Source: Heliopora coerulea (Eukaryota > Cnidaria > Anthozoa > Scleralcyonacea > Helioporidae). Taken from it: 64,000 nt of DNA. The position numbers and the translations under genes were made by a program. The notes below the pieces were generated by a model. It was not told the origin of the DNA. It made no database searches and worked only from the letters and a program-made list of their open reading frames with translations. The first letter of the stretch is position 1. Every line of letters starts with the position of its first letter. The stretch spans positions 1,892,555 to 1,956,554 of the forward strand of contig JASJOG010000041.1 of the NCBI GenBank assembly GCA_030142905.1, given 5' to 3'. Shown here in pieces: positions 55,033 to 64,000 of the stretch.

Positions 55033-56184
55033 TTGATGGACACAGTGGTGACATAGACTTGTTACATGGATTGCATTCATGCAACATTTTCTTTTCTCTT
55101 CTTACTTTTCAAATTGCGAAGTCTACAGTTCATACAAAAACATTGCAACTAAAAGGAGGGAATGTCAGTGATAAGTTCAAATTAACAACTTTAATAATCC
55201 ATGTCGTCAAGTAACTCGAATCGAGTAATCAGTAACTCGAAAAAGTCAAAGTAGAAATCGTCGGAATGTTTTTTGAGTAGCTAGAGCGAATTTCGTATAA
55301 AAATGTTTTTTTACTGGAGAATAAAGAAGGATAAATATCTCTTTGCTATTTCGCCAATGATGTACCGATGGACTTGGAATGATCATGGTTGGGGGGAAAC
55401 GGTCCCTCCACTGGGTACACGATTGATTCAAGTTCGGTTTCTGGATACATTATGTCGCGGGAATAAAATACAGGTACTAACTTGTGTTATGTCTTCCACT
55501 GCGAATAATTCATGCCATAAGTCCACAGAATACTCAATAAAAAAGCACTTTGTCATTTAGTTCATTCGATACATTTAGTTCATTAGTTAGTAGACACCGC
55601 TGAATAACTGAAGAGTTGTCCTTATCAAGAGAAGTCACAGTGAATACTACCATTCGTTCTCGAGTAAGAACTTTCAATTTTATTATAAAATGTCTTGAAA
55701 CAGTCGCATCGGAAATCTTTGTTGATAAGGTTTAGTTATTTCTGTTTCCAGCCATTTTGTCAAGCCTGGATGGCGACTGTCTTTGGCTTGAGTGTAGTTC
55801 TCCGTAATTTACAATTCATAAGTTCAAAACGACGCGACTAAGAGTTTACGTAACTTCTGATTTCTGTGCATTTACAGAATTTTATCCCGTGATGTGGCAA
55901 AAAACATTACTCGCAGCTGTGCACAGTTGTTGGCTGTCGAACAATACTTTGTGATTTAAAAGTCAAAGAAACGGTGGCCATAGTAAAAGTCATACTACAA
56001 TTGCAGTTAGGGGAAAAAAGAATAAAAAAGAGCTTCTGTTTCTAGTCGGTGTGCATGTCACTTCTTTTCCTTGCCCATCGATATATTTTTTTTTCACCCT
56101 TTTCACATCAAAAGCGCCATCCAGATTGAAAGGTGTTCTACTAATTTTTCCTTTCATGTCGAAACCGCTGATATGCAGGGGTGA
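55033..56184. other. Spacer 3, duplicated sequence with solo-LTR empty site
   Basis: Counterpart of 36111-37025 and then 37770 onward with no LTR between; the single ACAAT is near 55941-55945. No coding motif. Confidence 0.45.
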
Positions 56185-56859
56185 GTCTAGGCTTGTACAG
56201 ATTGTGCTACGAAAATGCTGAAATTGTGCTCTAAAAATACTCAAAAGTTGCACAAAAGTTGCTAGAAAATAGAAAAAGTTGCTCTTAAAATGTGAAAAGT
56301 TGCCCACAAAAAAAGAGCACAAAGCAAGACATAACCTATTTTAAACTGCCTCTACTCGATCTAGCAAAATTTAAATTGTGTAACAGTTGCTTATGCCACT
56401 GTTGACATTTAATTTTCGTTTCCGACTTATTGCAGCAGTTTCAGGATCCTTAAACCTTGCCCCAGCATTTACTGCCTCAGCATTGGGATCATTTCCACGT
56501 ACAATTTCCTGATCGTCTTCGTCTTGATCTGCCATAGTTATGAACTTCGAACTCAAAATGGTTGCTCTACTAACTTAAGCTAAATCGAATATCCGCTGGA
56601 ATGGTGGATGGCTGGCTCAGCTTTTTACTGTCGGGACTCGGGCTGAATTCAGTAATCGCCAAATGTGGTTTCGGCCCGAATTATTTGGGAAAAAACAAAT
56701 ACAAAACACGTTCTTCACTTCTTCCCTAGTTTTCACAAAAAATTTCCTAAAATTATGTTTTTGCCGGAGAAAATTGCTTGAAGTTGCTGGGCCCATAAAA
56801 AGTTGCTCCAATCACAATAAGTTGCCAAAAAGTTGCCGAGCACAATCTGTACAAGCCTA
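56185..56859. mobile_element. 675-bp hAT-like MITE private to spacer 3
   Basis: Inverted ends TAGGCTTGTACAGATTGTGC on both sides, flanked by GGGGTGA direct repeats (56178-56184, 56860-56866). Spacers 1 and 2 lack it. Both subterminal regions carry several AAAAGTTGC-type motifs, and all of them point the same way. A short minus-strand frame (56371-56556, 'MADQDEDDQEIVRGND') may be a transposase N-terminal relic. Confidence 0.8.
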
Positions 56860-56866
56860 GGGGTGA

Positions 56867-57779
56867 CGCCAGGAATTTCTCGACGCAGGAGCTAAAGTTT
56901 CCGACAGGGGGGGCTAAACCTGAGGGGTCAGGATCACACCCTCTTTACAATTTCCTTATTTCAAGGTTGAAAACTTGTCATTTTCGTTTTTCGCAAGAAT
57001 AGTTGCAGCAACTGTTTACATTTTACTTTTACATTTGACATGAAGAGAAGAGTCTATTATCTTTCTTGGCTAAATCAATAGCAACTACTCATAGTTTGTA
57101 CAATATATAAATGTTTTCTCGCCAGTGAAATTTTCCCGACGAATAGTTAATTTTTCCTTGACAGGGGGGCTAAGGTTCCCCGAGCGAGGGCTGTAGCCCC
57201 TCTGCCCTCCTTTGGTGCCACCCCTGCTGATTTGTTTGCTGGCATTGGGGTTATATCATGATGTGAAGGTTTGTTTATATTGTTGACCTCGTATTAGCAT
57301 ATTATGTCACTTGACTTAGTGGCAATTGTTCTCGGGGCGAAGACTATCCACCAGTTGTTCGTTGTACGTTGTACTACCTGTCAGTGGGGGGTCCAGGATT
57401 TTGAAAAGGGGGTTGCAGGATAGTATGTAGATATTTTGCGAGGTTAACATTGTCGTGGTAAGCACGCTGTTCTAGGGAAGTCCGGTTGGGGCATGCTCCG
57501 CCAAGAAAAATCTTCAAATATCAGACGTGAGATGGTCAGTTCTGGTAGCCTCTGAGGGCTTTAGAAAGACAATCTTATATTTTTAGTATTGACGGGTTTA
57601 CAGGTCATTTAAGATAGCCAACAATATACTTAGTCTGACAAAATGTAAAAACTCGCACTCTGTAGACTTTCAAACGGGAATTCCATGGAAACATTGGATG
57701 CCCCTCTGAATTCACCACTATCTCTTGCATCCTTTGTCTACTTGCACTTTACGAGTGGTTGTAACGTGAAGGTTAATTT
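56867..57779. other. Spacer 3, region downstream of gene 4
   Basis: Counterpart of 37985-38791 and 48195-49066; nothing coding recognised. Confidence 0.4.
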
Positions 57780-57944
57780 CTACAAAAAGTCTGATTTAAA
57801 CACGTTAGAACTGTCTGAGCTATCTCCATTGCCGCTACCTCTGTTACTACTGCATTCCGTCGTACTCTGTTGAATCTCGACAATGTCGATCTCTTTTAGC
57901 ACAGGAACTGTTTCATTCTGTATTTGCCTAATCTCCTTCATGCG
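57780..57944 (-). pseudogene. Orphaned terminal exon of the gene 3/gene 4 position
   Basis: Near-identical to the last exons of genes 2 and 3 ('RMKEIRQIQNETVPV' start, stop TAG at 57780-57782). The acceptor dinucleotide that is AG in those genes is AA here (57945-57946). It lies 320 bases below the matching end of gene 4's main exon, the expected intron length. Gene 4 seems no longer to use it. Confidence 0.75.
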
Positions 57945-58208
57945 TTAGAAAATAAAAGGATACATCTTTCATTGTTTTGAATTTGGCCTTAAAGGTAATT
58001 ACGCTTAGTGCTCCTAATTTGAGTTCCTGATACAGTGGGAATTTTGGCTAATTACGTTGGGCAAGTGCATGGCAAAGTTTTTAAGAAATTGTCAAAGTTC
58101 TTCAGTTTTAATCTTTTCCAACACTCTGAACATGCTGTTACTTAATTAGAATTTGCCGACTTTCTGTTCTGTTGTGCGATGCAATTGGTTATTAAAATAA
58201 GCTACCCT

Positions 58209-59489
58209 TCAGTTTACTGGAAACGTTGGGTACAATGTATGTTGTTTATTTTTACGATTTGGTTCCTGCTTAATTATCGGCTCTTCAGTTTTGAAACCAA
58301 GTTTTTTGGCTTCTAAAAGACATCGCTCTTGTAAACGAATGGCCTCTTCAAACCTTCCCTGCCTGAAGTAAAGGTCAGAGGTGACCAGGTGGAACTGAAT
58401 TTGGGTACCCCTGGGAACACTTTTCCAAAGAGCTCTCTTGATTATTCCAAGGTATTTCTCCGCAAGAGCCACGTCTTCAGGGGAGACAGTGCGTCTACAT
58501 CGCCCAAACGAGGAGTTAGAATCCAATAATGTTTTGGTCATTTTGATCAAGGCATAAAAATGATTTTTGTCTCTGACGCGAGCTCTCGAGTCTTTGGAAG
58601 CGACATCAAACATCTTCTTAAAACTACTGACGGCCGACTTTTTAAGGCTCTCTTCGTTATGCGGTACGCTTCCAATGAATTTATACATAAAGCTGCCATA
58701 GCATTCATGGAAATGAGCCAAGTCTTCGTAATTGTACACGCTTGAGAGGTTTTGCTCGGCCAGTCGCAAATGGTCCTCACAAAACCCGAACTTCTTTTCC
58801 TTTTTATAGATCGTGGACATCATGGTGTGTGCGCGTGCCTGAAATAACGGAGGACAACTTGTGTGACGCGACAATTCTAGACCCTTTTTGACCAGACTTC
58901 TGGCTTTTCTCAAGCGATTTCGGTAAATCATACTCTGCGCCTGCTCAAGAATGACCGCCGCCACCACGTCTGGATCGTTGTCAGAATAGCGTTCCACAAC
59001 TTTCGACACGTAATTATCGAATTCATCAAAGTCACCATTGTCTTCCAAATGAATAAATTCAGCCATGACTTTCTCATAGATTTTGCTGGGTTTGTAGATC
59101 GCTCGTCGGATACTAAAGAACAGAGCCATTGGCAAACTTATCAAGGCTTCTCTCAGCATCTGAAAGTCTACACCTGGCTCGTTGAACAGGTCCAGTAATC
59201 CTTCAGGAACAGTTATATTAATACCCAAATTATCGCAATTATCCCTTAAGTCTCCTTGGAATCTTATCATGCGTCGGTCTGTTGCACCAGCGGTGTCATT
59301 TATCTGCCCACGTTCGCGACGTCCACTGATTACCAAAGATTTGAGGAATGTAATCAACCAGGCAAAAACTTCATACACCAACTGAAGAATATTGGAAAGT
59401 GTCCAAAAAATTGTATTTTAATGGACGAGGGAACCGGCAACGCCTGAAACGCCTTTAGCTGTCTCGTCCAGTTCTCTCAGTTCTACCAT
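58209..59489 (-). pseudogene. TPR-like family gene 4, diverged and damaged
   Basis: Diverged paralog with the full helical core ('IYKPSKIYEKVMAEFIHLED', 'DPDVVAAVILEQAQS', 'HECYGSFMYKFIG', 'SVPRGTQIQFHLV', 'GFKTEEPII'). The ATG at 59489 (MVELRELDE) is followed in frame by TAA at 59418-59420. After it the frame is open from about 59417 to the stop at 58209. A good acceptor (TTCTTCAG before TTGGTG, 59382) might bypass the stop by splicing. Residues following it (VFAWLITFLKSLVISG) are hydrophobic, as in the left pseudogene. At the 3' end, genes 1-3 have CAG/GT, but here the sequence is CAGGAACC (about 58266), so the donor is lost and the frame reads on for about 19 codons ('EPNRKNKQHT' ...). It could still be expressed with an altered N- and C-terminus. 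Confidence 0.7.
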
Positions 59490-61180
59490 CGCTTCAAGTC
59501 AACGAAAAGTCGGTTTCAGACTCTGGTTATTTCGCATGGTTTAGCCGAGTAAAATTTAGTCAAATAAGAAACCCAAAGCTTCTGGTCTGTTCTGGAGTTA
59601 CTGGATCCTGAAAAAAGAAACTTTGTGTCAAAACTGTACATACGTACAGAAATAATCTGAATGTTGAAAAGTAATCCTTCACTTCCATGGTTATAAAAAC
59701 AAGCTTTCTTAAAGCGTCGGTCTGGTTTATTCGAAATGAAGACGGTTCGATAAAGACATGGGAGAGTCAATGAATGGTAAGGAAACGTTTATGGATACTT
59801 CGCCAATTATGGAGAAGCAGCTGCAATTGTTTGTTTGGCCTGTTGCAAACGTCGAACATTTCATCACCCGAATTCAATGCAAATAAGTGGAATCAATTAT
59901 TCTGACAGATTTCCATTGAATTTGGTTCATATGAAGTTTGACGTTTTGACAGACCTTGAGGGGATGCTACACGGGACGATTTTTACGCCACAAATGTTGC
60001 ACAAAAACTGTGTGTAACATGTCATTTGTGAAGAATTTTTCGCGAAATTTTGTAGCAGCAAAATGTTGCGTTAAAAATCATCATTAAAAAAATCGATTCG
60101 TGTAAAGGGCTCGTTTACGGATGATGAGTGCCCGTCCTAGGGTATGTAATGTTGTCTTGAGGGCACAATTTCTGCTTTTGATTCGCTAACTAAAGTAGGA
60201 ATACGTCCGGAAGGCTTCAATAAGTTAATCGGATACATCAGAACGAACAATATTATGCGACCGTTTTATTGTGTACAGTAAATGGGCATTGATATCCCTT
60301 TCAGATGCTTGACTGACTTTAGTCATAGTTTTTAAGTGTGCTGCACGTGTATGTTATGTTGCTTGATGTCAGTGTCGTCGCTGTACATTTCAAATGAGGG
60401 ACAATTCACTCAACAGGAAAAAAATTTGGGAGGGGTACTAAGATTCGGGTGCAATTGGAAAAAAAATAGTTGCCTCTATAGTAGCGACATTGTCTGGGTT
60501 AACTTTAACGAGAACGGTCGGCCACGAGGGCCCAACAGCCGAGCTCAAAGGCTGAAAAGCCAGTCATTGGCCGATTCCCCTTATACATCTACTGAATACA
60601 ACTTCCAGAATACCTTGCGAAACCTTGTTTGTAATGTTAATCGGAGCAATTGTCTTTCCATTCGCCTTGGGATTCAATGTTTGCATGAAAATGAAAACAA
60701 CGCTAAGTGTTCTAGTGGTAGTATTCAGCTCACGTATTAAGGGAAACTGGTCATTGAAACTGCGTTGACCAAGGTTAGTTTTTGTTACTCAATCAAAAGT
60801 TAAGACTACGTCTAATAAGCAATAATAAGTTCATCAATCTTACATGTGTGTATAACAGAGTTCGGGGAAGGGTCCCATGGCGCCGTGACCCCCCTGGAAC
60901 ACGTCAGTGTTATTGATCAAGTAAAGATCCATCAGACAGTTGTTGGTCTAGAACAATTTTACTCAATAGTCCGTAGATAAACGTTATACATTTTAATTGA
61001 GAAAAATTGGGTTAAACAAAATTAAACATTTATCCAAGTCGCCATATGTTCCCAGATAAAATGGTGGATTTTCTAGATCCCAGGCCTCCAGATGTTGACC
61101 CAATGAAGAGCCTTCACTCAGATTATGGTACAAGTGGCAGTAAATAATTACAAAATTTGTTGTTTTACAATCAAAAATAT
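59490..61180. other. Spacer between gene 4 and the right-hand pseudogene copy
   Basis: No gene recognised. A possible small inverted-repeat element spans about 59968-60108: ACACGGGACGATTTTT on the left and ACACGAATCGATTTTT read from the right, with AT-rich 'aaatgttgc' repeats inside. A 134-codon frame at 60336-60740 has no recognisable motif. Confidence 0.4.
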
Positions 61181-61639
61181 TTAATTCGAATCACCGAGCT
61201 CTGATCCAAAGATATCAATTGCGTCAGTGCTATCACGCAATTCACTTTCCTTTCCACTGCTGCTATTTATTCTATCTTCCTCCCTACTATTTTTTAAGTC
61301 ATCGACAGAGGTTGTCGTTAGTTTCTTTTCGATATGCATAAGTGTTTTAATTTGCTCCGCTCCATCCACGATCAATGCCAGATCTCTTTCATAACCTCTG
61401 GCTTTGGCCATTTTGTGACACTTTTCCGGCAACTTAAATGCTTCCTGGTACCTCATTTCTCTGTAATACTGCTTGCATCTTATCACCAAAAACTGAATGT
61501 GCTTTCCACGTGGAACACTTTCCCACAGTTTGTTCTCAATTTTGTCCAAGCACTCGCTGGCCAGTTGAATATCGGAAACAGGAATTTGACGTTGTCGCCC
61601 CAAATGATGTATTAGCGTCGAGCAAAGTTCTCGCCGTTT
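61181..61639 (-). pseudogene. 3' part of dead TPR-like family gene (right copy)
   Basis: Second copy of the 1-398 segment, extending further to the natural stop at 61181-61183. The C-terminus runs without an intron from the helical part ('QEAFKLPEKCHKMAKARGYE') through 'QIKTLMHIEKKLTT' into the acidic Ser-rich tail ('SSSGKESELRD', 'DIFGSELGDSN'), the same kind of ending as genes 1-3. It lacks the left copy's extra T but shares the extra G in the run at 61598-61601. It is cut at 61639/61640 by the same RTE insertion. Confidence 0.85.
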
Positions 61640-64000
61640 AACCCGTGTGGGTTCCGGGTGAGAATAGACCCAACGTATCCTCTGCGTGTCGTAAAAGGCG
61701 ACTAAAAGGGGTTGGTGTCAGGAAGGGCATCCGGCCGCAAAACTCTAGCTCCAATTTTTCATGCTATGATCCGGAAAAGAAATGGGCAGGGTACAGCCCG
61801 AAATACCCCGTGGGCGTCCCCACCTGCCTACGACAAAAAGAATTCTGGGGACACCGATGGAAAAGTAGTTGGATATGACGGCCCACAAAGGCCTGATGTG
61901 CTACCTGGAAGTCGGAAAAGAAGGGAGGGATGGAGATTTGCTACATGGAATGTGGGATCTATGACAGGTAGAGGAAGAGAGCTGGCAGATGAGATGGAGA
62001 AAAGGAATATCGATGTAATGTGTATCCAAGAGACTAAGTGGGGAGGTAACGCTGCTAGAGAAATAGGAGGAGGATATAAACTGTACTACAGCGGAGAATC
62101 CAATAAAAGAAACGGAGTGGGGATTATACTATCTCAAAAGTGGAAAGATAATGTTCTGGAAGTGAAGAGGGTCAACGGCAGGCTGATGTTAATCAGACTG
62201 ATAGGTGGAATGGAGATGGTTACAGTAATATCAGCATACGGTCCTCAGATCGGATGTGAAGAGAAGGAGAAAGAAGCTTTCATGATGGAACTTGAAGGTC
62301 TGATTGAAGAAGTGTCGGAAGATGAAAAGCTGGTAATTGGAGGTGACTTAAATGGACATGTGGGTAGGGAGAGCAATGGTTATGACGGAGTACATGGTGA
62401 TCGCGGCTATGGATTGAGAAACGAAGACGGGGAAAAATCCTAGACTTGGCTCAGAGGCAGGAGTTGTTGGTGTGTAACACAAGATATACAAAAAGAGATG
62501 AACACCTCATCACATATAGTAGTGGAGGAAGATGTAGCCAACTGGATTATATCATGGTAAAGCAAAGGAAAACAAAGAACTTAAAGGATTGTAAAGTTAT
62601 CCCAGGGAGTGACATTGTGAGCCAGCACAGATTAGTGGTGCTTGATATTAGAAGCAAAGAAGAACCAAAGCGAAAAGTCAGGAAGATGGGAAGGGTCAGG
62701 ACATGGAAACTGAAGAATGTAGAAACAAAATGTGAGTTCAGCAAAGCAGTGGAAAAGTTGAATACAGGGTGGGAGAGGAAAGGTGATGCTGAGGGTATGT
62801 GGCAGATGCTAAAGGAGACCTTGAGGAAAACAAGTGAAGAGATATTAGGAAGAACAAAGGCTGGAAGAAAAAAACAGAGAGACTCGTGGTGGTGGAACAA
62901 AGAAGTGAGAAAAGTTCTCAAAGAGAAGAAACTAGCTTTCAAAAGATGGCAGAAGACAATGTTGGAGATTGACAGGGTGGAGTGCAGATTGAAAAGGAAA
63001 GAAGCCAAAAAGACTATTGCTATCGCAAGGAAACAGGGCACACAGGAGTTGTATGATGAACTAGAGACTAAGGAAGGGGAGAAAAGAATTTACAGGATCG
63101 CAAGAGCAAGATACAGAGAGCGCAAGTATAAAGGTAACATCGATATCATCAAAGACAAAGAAGGAAAAATTTTATTTGAGGAGGATAAGATTGGTGCCAG
63201 GTGGGCGGACTACTTTGAAGAACTCTTAAAAGTAGAAAATGAGAGGGAAGAGATAGGAGAATCGCTTAAAGTGGAAGGACCAGTAAAAGGGATAGAGGCA
63301 CAAGACGTGAGAGAGGCATTAAGAGAAATGAAGAACAACAAAGCACCAGGAATTAGCGAAATAAGTGTTGATTTGCTGAAAGCAGGAGGTGAACATTGCC
63401 TGATGTGGTTAACAGACATACTGAGAGCGGTATGGGACGAAGAGAGCATCCCAGAGGATTGGAGGAAGAGCTTAATAGTCCCAATCTTTAAGAAGAGGGG
63501 TGACATTCTGGAATGTGGTAATTATCGGGGAATTAAGTTACTGGAGCATGGGCTGAAGATATTGGAGAAAATATTAGACAAGCGAATCCGTGCGGTGGTA
63601 GAAATTGACCCTAAACCGTTTGGTTTCATGCCAGGAAAAAGTACAATAGACGCGATTTTTATCGTTAGACAAATAGTAGAAAAACGAATTGAAGGTAACC
63701 TGTCAGTATTCTGTGGTTTTGTGGACCTCGAGAAGGCGTATGATCGAGTCCCTAGGGAAGTAATGTACTGGTGTTTGCGGAGAAGGGGAATACCAGAGAA
63801 ACTAGTCAGACTGGTCATGGAAACATATAAGGAATCCAAGACAGCAGTGAGAACAGCTCGGAGGATGTCAAGAGAGTTTGAGATCAGAGTAGGACTGCAT
63901 CAAGGCTCAGCATTAAGCCCCCTTTTGTTTGCGATAGTCATTGATGTCCTGTCAGAGCATCTAAGAGCAGAAGATCTGTGGGAGCTGCTTTTTGCTGATG
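61640..64000 (+). mobile_element. RTE-clade LINE, second copy (truncated by window end)
   Basis: Matches 399-2760 at roughly 99% identity by eye (about 20 differences over 2.7 kb). The endonuclease frame is open from 61712 to 62443, longer than in the left copy. It shares the missing A that ends the frame at 62441-62443. Beyond that, endonuclease, linker and RT continue to the window edge in one frame where the left copy has an extra break. The window ends about 36 bases before the point where the left copy carries the CR1/L2-type LINE. Confidence 0.9.
62441..64000 (+). pseudogene. RTE LINE ORF, second copy, post-frameshift part
   Basis: After the shared frameshift the coding continues through the 'SQLDYIMV' block (about 62540) and the basic linker ('RERKYKGNIDIIKDKEG', which is frame-intact here unlike the left copy) to the RT motifs 'NNKAPG', 'NYRGIKLL', 'VDLEKAYDRVPR' and 'GLHQGSALSP'. 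Ends at the window edge within 'LLFAD'. Confidence 0.8.

Larger units (their letters stand above)
49538..58015. repeat. Tandem unit C (gene 3 plus spacer 3 plus gene 4 last-exon remnant)
   Basis: Third copy, 8.5 kb. Similarity to units A and B fades near 58015, just after the gene 4 last-exon remnant. It lacks the solo LTR, carries the hAT-type MITE, and has two private MITEs (54699-54918, 56185-56859). Confidence 0.8.

Noticed and set aside
60336..60740. 134-codon plus-strand frame
   Set aside because: No motif, no splice context, biased composition, and no second copy in the window to show constraint.

Overview
The window is eukaryotic: AT-rich, with genes split by GT-AG introns and a dense load of nested, mutually interrupting transposons (RTE-type and CR1/L2-type LINEs, pogo/Tigger, hAT, piggyBac-like and Harbinger-like elements, a solo LTR). 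Protein content and repeat style suggest a cnidarian, probably an anthozoan such as a stony coral. That is inference; nothing here fixes the species.

Layout. (1) 1-9475: the 3' and 5' halves of a minus-strand helical-repeat (TPR-like) gene, now dead, split by an RTE LINE (399-8438) that is itself split by a CR1/L2-type LINE (about 2797-7675). (2) 9476-18829: a long stretch without a host gene, holding a broken two-exon fragment of an unnamed family (13790-14590) and a decayed hAT transposase (14955-17838) carrying its own hAT-type MITE. (3) 18830-20838: four plus-strand exons encoding the CKK microtubule-binding domain of a CAMSAP/Patronin-like protein. (4) 21653-59489: the core of the window, four more minus-strand copies of the TPR-like family (genes 1-4). 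Genes 1, 2 and 3 plus their spacers form three tandem units (22883-39237, 39238-49537, about 49538-58015). Each unit is about 8-9 kb once later insertions are removed. Gene 4 (58209-59489) is more diverged. (5) 59490-61180: little content. (6) 61181-64000: a second copy of the start of the window (offset 61241-61242), with the same dead TPR-like gene and the same RTE insertion at the same base.

The TPR-like family is the unifying theme. Its main exon of 398 codons encodes an alpha-helical repeat protein, and a short last exon encodes an acidic, Ser-rich tail with a common ending. Genes 1 and 3 look intact (about 453 and 452 aa). Gene 2 carries a 79-nt frameshifting deletion, gene 4 has an in-frame stop and has lost both signals of its last intron, and the outer copies are pseudogenes. 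The three spacers serve as each other's empty-site controls, so many insertions can be defined to the base. Their presence/absence pattern conflicts between spacers, which points to unequal exchange or gene conversion in the array.
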